Shown in pieces: positions 30,533 to 41,927 of a stretch of DNA of 41,927 bases. A program made the translations under genes and the position numbers. Source of the stretch: Candidatus Altimarinota bacterium (GTDB lineage: Bacteria; Patescibacteriota; Gracilibacteria; BD1-5; UBA6164). The stretch covers positions 1 to 41,927 of the forward strand of contig JALSMB010000056.1 in the NCBI GenBank assembly GCA_026988025.1, written 5' to 3'. The first letter of the stretch is position 1. Each line of letters starts with the position of its first letter. The notes beneath the pieces were generated by a model. It searched no databases. It was not told where the DNA came from and was given only the letters and a program-made list of their open reading frames with translations.

Positions 30533-31072
30533 TTAATTACAAATATCATTTAAAATTTCTTTTACTTCACTTGAACAAGAAATTATTCATATATTATTTC
30601 ACAACAAAAAAATAATTTTTTTATCTTTAAATTTTAAAGTATTAAATAATTTAGCTTCTTCCAATGATATATTTAATTTATTATTATTAGATTTTACTCA
30701 AATAGTCATAATATTTCATTCTATTCAATTAAGTTTTTCTAAAAATTGTATTCAAAAATTTTCTTCATTTAGATGAATAAGTAATTCTTCTCAGTTGAAT
30801 TTATTTAATCAGTTTATAAAATCAATATTTTCTCCAACTTCTATAACTAAATTATCAAAAGTAGAATATATAATTTCTCTTAATATTTTTCATCAATTAA
30901 TATCAAATCATTTAAAATTAACTACAGAACCATCAACACTTATTGTTCACTGATTACTTCAATCAACACTTAAATTTGTATTTATAATATTAGTTTTATC
31001 TTCAATACCTTTATTTCAACTACATGAAAATATAAAAAGTAATATAGATATTAAGATTATTATCTTTTTCAT
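30533..31072 (-). CDS. Lipoprotein, function unknown (b)
   Basis: A 179-residue lipoprotein beginning MKKIIILISILLFIFSCSGN, with C17 as the likely lipidated residue. The mature part has many TGA glycines and an Asn/Ile/Glu-rich composition. No domain recognised. It resembles lipoprotein (a) in start and general composition, which suggests a duplicated family. It lies just downstream of the foreign C39-like protease, which has a terminator in between. Confidence 0.65.
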
Positions 31073-31096
31073 TTTTAATATATTAAAAAATAAGAC

Positions 31097-31117
31097 AAGA
31101 TACCTAAATGGTATCTT
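31097..31117 (-). terminator. Terminator of the foreign C39-like gene
   Basis: AAGATACC-TAAAT-GGTATCTT hairpin followed by a T-rich stretch on the minus strand, 24 bases after the TAG stop. Confidence 0.65.
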
Positions 31118-31140
31118 ATCAATAATATAGATTAACTCAA

Positions 31141-31767
31141 CTAATTTCTACTAATAAAAAGAAATTGTCTAGTACTCATACCTGCTAAAAATTTTTTAAC
31201 AGTTGTTTTAGTATCCCATTCTGTATTTATAGGATTAGGTTTAATAGGATCTCTAAGATAAATAACTGAATTTTCATCAGTATCTTTTTCTTCATAGCCA
31301 ACTATTACATAAAAATGCCCGAATGATACTTCAAAAGATGAATCAGCAATTGGTGGCAAATTATTCACAACACCATCTTTAACTTTTTGTAGAAAGATTT
31401 CTGCATCTGGTACAGATCTTAGAACACTACCAGCTTTTCCATATCCATTATATTGACTATATTTAGCTGCCATATAAAGATCATAAAGACGAGAACAATA
31501 CATGCTTCCACAAACTTTTTTATCTCTATAATAAGAAGAATTATACCACATAGTGACATGTAAGTCATCTAATCTTTTATAGTCACCAGTAACATATTCA
31601 CCTGCCATTTTTAAAGCGGCATGTCCACACCAATATTTATCATTAGGATTTTCATTTTTATCCCATTCATAATAATGAGGAACAATAGAGTTAACAAAAT
31701 GTTGTTCTGCAAAAGCACAACTAACCAAACTACCAACCATTACCACTATCAAAAGTATTTTTTTCAT
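31141..31767 (-). CDS. Secreted C39-like cysteine protease domain protein, foreign standard-code gene
   Basis: A 208-residue protein with a signal peptide (hydrophobic residues 3-18, cleavage after AFA or lipidation at C17). The mature part looks like a C39-type papain fold: WCGHAALKMAGEY (catalytic Cys region), FGHFYVIVGYEE (catalytic His) and IYLRDP (Asp). Catalysis is inferred from this order; a pseudoenzyme is possible. None of its codons is TGA; all 12 glycines are GGN. AAGAAGGAG precedes the ATG, and a TTGAAA-N17-TATAAA promoter is upstream. It sits between the two 69-base direct repeats, next to native-code lipoproteins. Confidence 0.65.
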   Translation of the reverse strand: MKKILLIVVMVGSLVSCAFAEQHFVNSIVPHYYEWDKNENPNDKYWCGHAALKMAGEYVTGDYKRLDDLHVTMWYNSSYYRDKKVCGSMYCSRLYDLYMAAKYSQYNGYGKAGSVLRSVPDAEIFLQKVKDGVVNNLPPIADSSFEVSFGHFYVIVGYEEKDTDENSVIYLRDPIKPNPINTEWDTKTTVKKFLAGMSTRQFLFISRN

Positions 31768-31781
31768 ACTTTCTCCTTCTT

Positions 31782-31810
31782 TTTATATTTGTTTTTTCTC
31801 TAAATTTCAA
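31782..31810 (-). promoter_or_regulatory. Promoter of the C39-like gene
   Basis: TTGAAA (31810-31805), a 17-base spacer and TATAAA (31787-31782) on the minus strand; a strong AAGGAG site follows just before the ATG at 31767. Confidence 0.5.
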
Positions 31811-32019
31811 GAACTTTATTACCCTTTTTTGTAATAAAATTATATTTATTGAAAATTAAAGTGAAAATATTTTATAATTATTACTTTAAAAGTCAAAAGA
31901 AAAATCATCATTTTAAGGCTAACCTAAGCCATCTATTAAAAGTTAAACTATTCATTATAATGATGAGATATTAATTTAACCTTAAATATTTAGTATGAAA
32001 TTTTATTTTATGTTATTAA
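31811..32019. other. Intergenic region with inverted repeats, no gene
   Basis: There is no plausible ORF. Hairpins can be drawn: GGCT-AACCTA-AGCC (about 31917-31930), enclosed by TCATCATT/AATGATGA. The sequence separates the foreign C39-like gene from the second copy of the direct repeat. It could be part of an attachment or end region. Confidence 0.35.
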
Positions 32020-32088
32020 CTTAAATATTGAAGAGATGTTGATTTTGTTAGTAAAGAGATTGAATATAGGATTTGAAGTAAATAAAAA
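32020..32088 (+). repeat. Direct repeat, copy 2: duplicated 3' end of the TraG-like gene
   Basis: It matches 29403-29472 with one mismatch, including the TAA. There is no gene body in front of it, so it is a remnant or an attachment site. It is followed at once by the terminator of the 102-residue foreign gene. Confidence 0.85.
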
Positions 32089-32122
32089 AAAGCCCTTGTG
32101 AGTTTGTCTCACTTGGGTTTTT
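32089..32122 (-). terminator. Terminator of the 102-residue foreign gene
   Basis: AACCC-AA-GTGAG / CTCAC-AA-GGGCTT stem, then eight T on the minus strand. It starts five bases after the TGA at 32128-32130. A GC-rich stem like this is unusual in this window. Confidence 0.75.
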
Positions 32123-32127
32123 AAATA

Positions 32128-32436
32128 TCATGATGACATATTACACGCTCCTGCTATTGCATATGGATCATCTGATTTTGATTTTTGTTCCCCATGTAAA
32201 TATAAAAAATTTGTTTTTTTATTCCTATAAAAAGGTAATTTTAAATTATTTTTAATTACAAGAGGTAACACAATTTTATCCCAGTTTTCTCTTTGAATTT
32301 TTCTTCTATTAGAAGGATCAACTAGAAAAGGAACAACACTATCTAAGTTTTCTTGACTAGAAAAATGTCTTTTCAAATCAACTACCAAAATTTCTGGCAT
32401 ACCATGTGCCGTACTATCAACTATAATACTTATCAT
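32128..32436 (-). CDS. Hypothetical protein, foreign standard-code gene
   Basis: A 102-residue soluble protein starting MISIIVDSTAHGMPEILVVD and ending AGACNMSS before TGA. No family recognised. The three glycines are GGN and no TGA is inside. A strong AAGGAG precedes the ATG, there is a TTGACA-N16-TATAAA promoter, and a terminator follows the TGA immediately. With UGA=Gly the frame would continue 40 codons, through the terminator and the direct repeat, to TAA at 32008-32010, adding a nonsense tail. The gene lies just outside the second direct repeat. Confidence 0.65.
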   Translation of the reverse strand: MISIIVDSTAHGMPEILVVDLKRHFSSQENLDSVVPFLVDPSNRRKIQRENWDKIVLPLVIKNNLKLPFYRNKKTNFLYLHGEQKSKSDDPYAIAGACNMSS

Positions 32437-32467
32437 ATTATTCTCCTTTTTCCCTAAATGGGAGATA

Positions 32468-32495
32468 TTTATAAAAAGATTTTCTATATTGTCAA
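32468..32495 (-). promoter_or_regulatory. Promoter of the 102-residue foreign gene
   Basis: TTGACA (32495-32490), a 16-base spacer and TATAAA (32473-32468) on the minus strand: a full consensus -35 with a near-consensus -10. Confidence 0.6.
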
Positions 32496-32589
32496 AATAT
32501 TTTTTAAAAAAGCATATAACTCTTTACAAAAATAAGTAAATAAATAAAATACTGCCAATTAATTTAAAATATTAAAAAAAGTAAAAGAA

Positions 32590-33693
32590 ATGGATTTATA
32601 CAGCATACTAGAAATAGAAAAATCATCTACTAAAGATGAAATAAAAAGATCATATAGAAAACTAGCTATGAAATATCATCCTGATAGAAATTGAGGTGAT
32701 CCAGAAGCTGAAGTAAAATTTAAAGAAATAAATGAAGCATATTCTACACTTTCTGATGATTCTAAAAGACAACAATATGATATGTTTGGTAAATCAGGTT
32801 GAGCAGCTGGATGATGAAATCCTTTTGGTGGGTGATTTTGAGGTCAAGATGTAGATTTATGAGATATATTTGAATCATTTTTTGGTGGATGATCTGGTTG
32901 AAGATCAAGACAAAGACAAACTACATTCAAAGGTGAAGATTTAGAACAATTATTAACTATTGACTTAAAAACTAGTATTTTTTGAGGAAAAGAAAAAATT
33001 AAATTTAATAAAAAAGAAACTTGTGTTACTTGTGATTGAGAATGAGGTTCTTGAAAAACAACTTGTTCAAAATGTAATTGATCATGACAAATAACTTATA
33101 CTACTCAAAGTATGTTTGGTACTATTCAACAAACCTGAGCTTGTGATACATGTTCAGGTACATGAGAGATTTTTAAAGAAACTTGTTCAAACTGTCATTG
33201 AGATAAAAGAAAAGTAGTTAAAAAAGAAATTGAAATAGATATCCCAGCAGGAATAGATAATTGAATGATTATAAAGATGACTGGAGAATGAAATCATTGA
33301 ATATGAACAAAAGCTCATTGAGATTTATATATCAAATTCAATGTTAAGTTAGAAGAAAAAGGTCTAACTAGAGATGGTGTAAATTTATATTTTGAACTAG
33401 AAATAGATATAATCGAAGCAATTTTATGAACAACTAAAGAAGTAAATATACCTGTTATATGAAAAAGAAATATAGATATAAAAGCTTGAACTTATCACTG
33501 AACAATTATTAAAGTATCTTGAGATTGAGTTAAACATATTGATAGTGAATCTAAATGAGATTTATTTATAAATATTTCTTTAAAAATTCCTAAAAAATTA
33601 ACTAAAAGTGAAAGAGAACATTATGAAGAAATAGCAAAAGAAAAAAAAATAAATGTAAATAAAGCCTGAGTATTTAAAAAAATCTTTGGCTAA
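32590..33693 (+). CDS. dnaJ: Chaperone DnaJ (Hsp40)
   Basis: A 367-residue type I J-protein, co-chaperone of DnaK. It has a J-domain with KYHPDRNGGD (HPD) near residues 29-38, a Gly/Phe-rich linker at about 68-110 where many glycines are TGA codons, four zinc-finger repeats (CVTCDGEG, CSKCNGSG, CDTCSGTG, CSNCHGDK) near 145-215, and the C-terminal substrate-binding domain. Length is normal. No grpE or dnaK nearby. The glycine-rich linker is the clearest in-sequence proof that UGA means glycine. Own terminator. Confidence 0.95.
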
Positions 33694-33696
33694 AAT

Positions 33697-33726
33697 AAAA
33701 CTCCTAAATTTTATTAGGAGTTTTTT
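33697..33726 (+). terminator. Terminator of dnaJ
   Basis: AAAACTCCTAA/TTAGGAGTTTT stem followed by TT, just after the stop codon and before the phospholipase D-like gene. Confidence 0.7.
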
Positions 33727-33742
33727 ATAAAAAAATTAAATA

Positions 33743-34801
33743 ATGAAAAATATACAAAAATATATAACCTACATATTTATAATATTTTTTTTGGTTATTT
33801 TTAGTTTTTACCATTTTGAAGAATATAAAACTTTTCATCAAAATAAAATTCAATTAAAAAATAGTAATAATATTTTAAATGAAAAAATTAAAAATTTTGA
33901 TTTAAAATATATAAAAGAATTAAATAATATAAATTTATACTATACTCCAAATAAAGATTTATTAGAAAAAATTATATATAAAATAAAAACATCAAAAAAA
34001 GAAATATTATTAGAAACATATATGCTTACAGAAAAAAGGATTCAATCAGCATTAATACAGGCATATAATAGATGAATAAATATAAAAATATTATTAGAAA
34101 AAACTCCATATAAAGCATATAATATAAATAATAAATCTTTTAATAAATTAAAAAAATCCTGAATAAATATTAAATGGTCTAATAAACAAGATTATGTATT
34201 TAATCATTCAAAAGTACTATTAATTGATGATTTATCAATAATATCTACTTGAAATTATTCTTATTCTACTTTTACAAAAAATAGAGACCTTTTTATATTT
34301 ACAACAGATAAAAATATTAATCAAAAATTAAAACAAAACTTTGAAAATGATTTTTATATGTATAAAATAAATATCTATGATGATAACTTAGTATTCTCCC
34401 CTAATACATCAAGAATAAAATTTGAAAAAATATTTAATTATGCAAAAAAAGACATAAAAATGTATTTTCAATACATGAAAGATGATGATTTAGTAAATTT
34501 ATTAATTAAAATAAAAAAAGAAAAAAATATAAATATTGATATAATTTTACCTGAAACAGCAAAAAATGATAAAAATATTAAAAAACTTGAAAAATCTTGA
34601 ATAAATATACATTTCTTTAAAAAATATAAAATACATGCAAAAGCCATTTTAGTAGATTCTGAATATTTATTTATTTGAAGTATTAATTTTTCAGATTATT
34701 CAATAGATAAAAATAGAGAAGTAGGAATTTTAATTAAAAATAAAGAAATAATTACTAATTTTTTAGAAATTTATAAACAAGATATAAAAAAAACATATTA
34801 G
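33743..34801 (+). CDS. Phospholipase D-like protein, membrane-anchored
   Basis: A 352-residue protein with one N-terminal anchor helix (residues 8-26) and two PLD half-sites: HSKVLLIDDLSIISTGNYS near residues 154-172 and HAKAILVDSEYLFIGSINFS near 294-313. Both keep H-x-K-x4-D and the following G-[NS]. The superfamily includes phospholipases, cardiolipin synthases and nucleases. With one anchor helix instead of two, and 352 residues, a nuclease (Nuc/EndA-like) or lipid hydrolase at the cell surface fits; I cannot choose. Ends with TAG. Confidence 0.8.
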
Positions 34802-34890
34802 CAATATAAAATAACAACATAATTCTTTACAAATAGCCATTATCAATATAATTATATTATTCTAAATTGATTATTAATTAAAGATTAAAA

Positions 34891-37719
<2,829 letters not shown>

Positions 37720-37720
37720 A

Positions 37721-37945
37721 ATGAGACAAAAAAATAAGTGAGTTAAAATAATGGCTTTTTTAGCATTATTTTGAATAATTATTTGAATAATTTGAACATG
37801 AGTATTAGTGATACTTAATAATAATACTGCGACTACTACCGATAAAACTATTAGTCCAGAACAATATTTAGAATTACAAAAATTAATAGAAGCTCAATCT
37901 TGAGAAACTATAAATACAAAAACTTTAACTTGAGAAACTAAATAA
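37721..37945 (+). CDS. Small single-pass membrane protein
   Basis: A 74-residue protein: basic N-terminus, one Gly/Ile-rich helix (about residues 11-31, mostly TGA glycines), and a Thr/Glu-rich outer tail (SPEQYLELQKLIEAQSGE). No family recognised. It is tightly spaced with the giant secreted protein gene (1 base) and korA (1 base), so it belongs to the same transcript. Confidence 0.65.
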
Positions 37946-37946
37946 T

Positions 37947-39611
37947 ATGAACTTAAATACAAGAATAACATGAGCAGCTTGAGCATGAGTTAATTCAACA
38001 GTAGATATAATTGCTGAAATGTATGCAGAACTTTGATATGACCTAATAAGTGATATTGAATATGAGTCTAGAATTAAATGATGAGTGAATTTTTTTGATG
38101 TAAATATATCAGATAACTCTGAAAAATTTCTTACAAAATATGTAGATATTTGTTTAGCGTTTAATGATAAAAGTTTAGAAAAACAATTATCTTCTCTTAA
38201 AAAAGGTGCAACAATTATTATAAACACAAAATGGATAAAAAAATTATCAGATAAAGATATATCTTTATCTGATTTTAATGTTCTTGAATTAGACATTAAA
38301 GATAAATATGATAATACTTACCTTCTTTGAATATATGCACTATATTTAAATTTAGATATAGATATTATATTAAAAAAAATAGAAAAAGTATTTGCTAGAA
38401 AATGAGAAGATACTGTTAATAAAAATAAAGATATAGTTAAAAATATTTTTAAAACTTATAATATAGAAAAAAAATCAGAACTATCAATTTGAAAAGTCTG
38501 AGAACCTAAAACTATTATTTACTGAAATAAATCTTTAACTAAATGAGCTATTGCTGGTTGATTAGAATATTATTCAGCATATCCTATGACTCCTGCTTCT
38601 ACTATATTAACAGAAGTTATTAAAGATTGAAGTGTAACTTATATTCAAAATGAAGACGAAATAGCTGTTGCTAATTCTGCTCTATGAGCAAGTTTTACTT
38701 GAGCAAGAGCAATGTGTGGAACTTCTGGTTGAGGTTTTGCTCTTATGACAGAAGCATTAAGTTTTGCAGTACAAGCTGAATTTCCTATTACAGTTGTTTT
38801 ATCTCAAAGAGCTGGTCCATCAACTGGTACTCCAACTTATCATGAAGCATGAGATTTAAATTTTGCATTAAATCCAACTTTTGGTGACTTTAATCATGTA
38901 GTAATGTACCCTTCATCTCTAGAAGAAGCATACTATTTTTGATGACTTGCATTAAATATTGCAGATAAATATCAAACTCAAGTAATATTATTAATGGATA
39001 AACAAAGTTCAGAACTTCATTGAACAGTTTCAGAATTAAAAGTTCCTGAAATAGATAGATGAGTTATTTTAGATAATCCTCCTGAAGATTATAAAAGGTA
39101 TGAATTAACAGATTCTTGAATTTCTCCAAGAGTAAAAGTATGAACTAAAAATTGAGATTTCATAGCTACAAGTTATGAACATGATGAATACTGAGCTACA
39201 AGTGAAGATTCAGAATTAAAAAAGAAATTTACAGAAAAAAGACATAAAAAATTAGATAATTTCTTTAAAAAAGAATGAATTTACTGATATGAAGTTATTA
39301 ATCCTAAAGCAGATAAAATAATTATTGTAACGTCTTTTACAAGCTATACTGCAAAAGAATTTGTAAAAAATAATCCTGAATTTGGTCTAATTATAATGAA
39401 AATTATTAAACCACTAGATGAAAGAATACTTGAAAATATAAAAGGTAAAAAAGAAATAATTTTTGCAGAATCAAACTATTCTGGTCAACTAGAAAACTAT
39501 GTGACAAAAGAATTATGACTTAAATATATTGACTGACTAAAAATTTCAAATATCAGAAAATATGATTTATTCCCTTTTTATATAGAAGACTTTAATGAAT
39601 TAAAAAAATAA
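37947..39611 (+). CDS. korA: 2-oxoacid:ferredoxin oxidoreductase, gamma-alpha fusion
   Basis: A 554-residue fusion. Residues 1-170 are the gamma domain (RITGAAGAGVNSTVDIIAE, RIKGGVNFFD). Residues about 190-554 are the alpha domain (GNKSLTKGAIAGGLEYYSAYPMTP, QNEDEIAVANSALGASFTGARAM, GTSGGGFALMTEALSFA, QRAGPSTGTPT). With KorB it oxidises a 2-oxoacid (pyruvate, 2-oxoglutarate or a branched-chain acid) to acyl-CoA and CO2 and reduces ferredoxin. The substrate cannot be decided from motifs alone. It ends one base before korB. No delta (ferredoxin) subunit is encoded. Confidence 0.88.
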
Positions 39612-39612
39612 T

Positions 39613-40215
39613 ATGAGATCTTGATTAAATAATATACAATGGTGTGCTGCTTGTGGTGATACATTAATAATCTGAGCAATTAAAAAAGCATTTGCAGAAC
39701 TTGAAATAGAATCACATGAGAGAGTTGTTGTTTCAGGTGTTTGATGTAGTGGTAAAGCTAGTCAATATATTGATTGATATGCTGCTGAAACTCTTCACGG
39801 TAGAAGTTTACCTTTTGCTACATGAGTTAAACTTGCTAAACCAGAAATGACTGTTATGGCTATGTGAGGTGATGGTGATGGTTATGGTATTTGAGTTGGT
39901 CATTTTGTTCATGCTTGTAAAAGAGATTTAGATATAACTTATATAGTTATGGATAATGAAAACTATGCACTAACAACTGGTCAAGCAAGTCCTACTACTC
40001 CTATATGAGCAAAAACTAAAACTACACCAGAATGAAATACTTCAGAACCATTTAATCCAATAGAAATAGCTAAAAAAGCATGATGTAGTTTTGCTAAGAT
40101 TGCTGATTCTATAAAATTTGCTGAAATGAAAGATATTATTAAAGAAGCTATACAACATAAATGATTTTCTTTAGTAAGTATCCATCAAGCCTGTCCAAGT
40201 TTTAAAAGATGGTAA
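39613..40215 (+). CDS. korB: 2-oxoacid:ferredoxin oxidoreductase, beta subunit (short)
   Basis: A 200-residue TPP-binding subunit. It has WCAACGD (C11, C14) and GVGCSGK (C45) plus a late QACPSF as 4Fe-4S ligand candidates, and the TPP site GGDGDGYGIGVGHFVHAC with DNENYALTTGQASPTTP. It is clearly shorter than the usual length of about 280, ending soon after the late cysteine, so the C-terminal extension is missing. The redox and TPP core looks complete. Glycine is about half GGT and half TGA. Confidence 0.88.
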
Positions 40216-40241
40216 AATACGAGATTTTCTCGTATTTTTTT
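40214..40241 (+). terminator. Terminator of korAB
   Basis: AATACGAG-ATTTT-CTCGTATT hairpin followed by TTTTT, beginning at the korB stop. Confidence 0.8.
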
Positions 40242-40298
40242 GCTTTAATATTTAAAATATGTTTTAATATAAGTAATACTTATATTTTTGATATTTTT

Positions 40299-40535
40299 AT
40301 GCTAAAAAAACTAATAAAAACATATTACAATCTACTAGATGAAAAACTAGAAAATTGAACAATGGTAGTCCTTCTTATAGCTATTTTAATAGTTTCTGCA
40401 TGAATATTAACTAAAGATGCAAATGCAAATTTATTAGTTAAAACTAATATCATAGAAAGTAATATCACTACCCAAAATATAATCATAATAAATTGAATTA
40501 AATATAATTTAATTTTAGAAGAAATAAAAAAATAG
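40299..40535 (+). CDS. Small single-pass membrane protein
   Basis: A 78-residue protein with one helix (about residues 22-38), a short basic N-terminal part and a polar Asn/Ile/Lys-rich outer part. No family recognised. Contains four TGA glycines, which argues for a real native gene; ends with TAG inside a strong terminator. Confidence 0.6.
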
Positions 40536-40563
40536 AAATGATTCTTAAGAATCATTTCTATTT
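40532..40563 (+). terminator. Intrinsic terminator
   Basis: Perfect palindrome AGAAATGATTCTT/AAGAATCATTTCT followed by a run of eight T. The minus-strand cyclase gene ends 40 bases further on. Confidence 0.8.
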
Positions 40564-40602
40564 TTTTTATTAAATTTTTTTTATATTTATTTTGATAAAA
40601 TT

Positions 40603-41724
40603 TTATTTTTTATTTTTTAAAAAACTAAAATCGATCTTTATATCTTTTATAAATTTCAAAATCTCATCTTTATGTTTTTTTCAAAAATCAATTACCCTAT
40701 CTTTATCCTTCTTAGCGATATTTTTTCAAGAACTTAATGAATATTTAAATAAATCATTTAATTCTTTATTTGTAGACTTAATTCATTTAGATTTTTTGTA
40801 TAAATAATAACTTAATATTTTTCATATAGAATATGTTAATCAAAAGTTTAATGGTATAATCAAATATCATCATAATCAAAATGTTCATATTTTTGATAAT
40901 CATACAACTCATTGTCACAATAAATAACTTCATCAAATACTTCATATTATAGTAGAAAAAATTTCTTTTGAATCTTTAGTTGTTAACTTAATTCAATATT
41001 CTTTTGCTATCTGATTTAATAAATATAAATGTAATGGAAGTAATGCATAAGTATCAAAAAATGGTATAGGTTGAATTCATAAAACTGCTGCTACAGATGC
41101 AAATTTAAATATAGTATCATCAATATTTTTTATAGATTTATCCATATTATTTAATATCGAAAAATCTCATTTTTTTATTTCTTTATCATTATAAATAATT
41201 TCATAAATATCAATATTTTCTAAAATTCATTTAAATGTTGTTTGTCATAAAAAAATAGATTTTATAGATTTTTCACTTTTTATTTCATTATATAAATTTC
41301 ATGTAAAAAATATTCTATTGGCATCAGTAATTGATTGTAATCTAGAAGAGATATTTACTGCTTCACCAAAATAATCATTTCACTTTACAGTAAATTTTTT
41401 ATCTAAAAATCCACTATCAATAGTAATTCTTAATTCAATTTTAAATAAATCAAATTTTATTTTAGAATTATAAATTTCTAATTCTTCTTGTATACTAATT
41501 GCACATAAAACTGAATTTTTAATATTCTTAAAAATAATCATATATGAATCTCATAATGATTTAACTATTTCTCAATTATATTTACTAATAATAGGAAATA
41601 TAATATCATTTAATTTATTTAATAAATCCTCTATTTGTTTTTGAGTTAAAAGAGATGTTTTCAAGGTGAAATTTTTAATATCAGTAAACAAAACAGCTCA
41701 TTTAATTCTTCAAATTTTTCTCAT
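40603..41724 (-). CDS. Class III adenylate/guanylate cyclase with C-terminal membrane domain
   Basis: A 373-residue protein. The N-terminal cyclase homology domain (residues 1-185) shows GAVLFTDIKNFT (first metal Asp), EIVKSLGDSYMIIF (second metal Asp), AVNISSRLQS (transition-state Asn/Arg) and GNDYFGE, so the active site looks complete. Residues about 205-320 are Gly-rich hydrophobic helices resembling the DUF697 membrane region, followed by a basic tail. Its base specificity (ATP or GTP) is not decided. It is a lone gene; 41725-41800 upstream is AT-only sequence. Confidence 0.8.
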
Positions 41725-41799
41725 TTATTTTTATTATTTATAACTATATATAATATATCATATTATTAATATTTAAACAAAAAAATATATATAGAATTT

Positions 41800-41888
41800 C
41801 GGCTTAATTGTAAAAAGTGTGTGGCTGAGATGATTAAATTTTACCATGTAAGAGAGATAAAGTGAGTTTCACTTTTCTCTCTTTTTTT
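41800..41888 (+). ncRNA. Short terminator-bounded transcript candidate
   Basis: No ORF. From about 41800 the base composition becomes less AT-rich, and the stretch ends in a long hairpin (AGAGAGATAAAGTGA/TTCACTTTTCTCTCT, 41851-41883) plus seven T, a good plus-strand terminator. It may be a small RNA or the attenuator of a gene beyond the window. No riboswitch class recognised. Confidence 0.3.
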
Positions 41889-41927
41889 AGCCCTCTATGA
41901 AGACTAATTTTAGGTTTAATATGTCAA

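Noticed and set aside
29469..32019. Integrase or transposase inside the repeat-bounded segment
   Set aside because: None of the four genes between the repeats resembles a recombinase; only the repeat layout suggests integration.
41800..41888. TPP riboswitch because of CTGAGATGA
   Set aside because: The second conserved half (ACCC...GGGTAATGCC-like) is missing.

Overview
The window is very AT-rich and UGA is read as glycine throughout (genetic code 25). Most genes run across many in-frame TGA codons, and these fall where glycine is required: the Walker A loop of the TraG-like ATPase, the G/F region of DnaJ, the APRT PRPP loop and the PHP motifs. A tRNA with anticodon UCA, U73 and G1-C2-G3 (glycine identity) lies at 23180-23258. 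This points to Absconditabacteria (SR1) or Gracilibacteria, the patescibacterial lineages known to use this code. Native genes mostly stop with TAA, sometimes TAG, and mostly lack an obvious Shine-Dalgarno sequence. All native coordinates here use code 25.

Layout. 1-9537 is mostly minus strand: a partial ORF, a PHP phosphoesterase, a half-size MFS protein, apt, a DUF4153-like membrane protein, an archaeal-type 8-oxoguanine glycosylase, a two-gene cassette that looks foreign, an M3 peptidase and a SulP anion transporter. 9640-9880 carries a promoter- and terminator-bounded structured RNA. 10068-17999 is a plus-strand run of seven genes: a beta-carbonic-anhydrase-like zinc protein followed by six subunits of a complex I / group 4 hydrogenase-like membrane complex. 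18030-21853 is a minus-strand lipid/membrane operon (DedA-PAP2-LssY fusion, DedA, glycosyltransferase). 21964-24111 holds rsmE, a small basic protein gene, tRNA-Gly(UCA) and a channel-like membrane protein. 24137-26906 encodes an SLH/PKD surface protein and a SpoU methyltransferase. 27033-29468 is a TraG/VirD4-like ATPase whose 3' end is duplicated at 32020-32088. Between the copies lie two lipoproteins, a membrane protein and a foreign C39-like protease; a second foreign gene lies just outside. 32590-40535 carries dnaJ, a phospholipase D-like protein, a giant secreted protein and a 2-oxoacid:ferredoxin oxidoreductase (korA, korB). The end holds a class III nucleotide cyclase fused to a membrane domain.

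Most striking system. The complex at 11031-17999 keeps the ion-channel residues of its antiporter-like subunits. However, the NuoB-like subunit has lost all four ligands of the proximal 4Fe-4S cluster, the NuoCD-like subunit has lost all four NiFe ligands, and no ferredoxin-like subunit is encoded. It therefore looks redox-dead. The first gene of the run has a C-x-D-x-R...H...C zinc site resembling beta-CA/DabA, and a SulP (BicA-type superfamily) transporter is divergent from it. My hypothesis is an ion-gradient-coupled inorganic-carbon device, analogous to DabAB but built on an energy-converting-hydrogenase-related scaffold.

Second theme. Four ORFs (4944-5348, 5350-6030, 31141-31767, 32128-32436) have no internal TGA, strong Shine-Dalgarno sites, sigma70-like promoters and their own intrinsic terminators. 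Three of them end in TGA directly before the terminator or the next gene. They look like recently captured standard-code cassettes in a code-25 genome.
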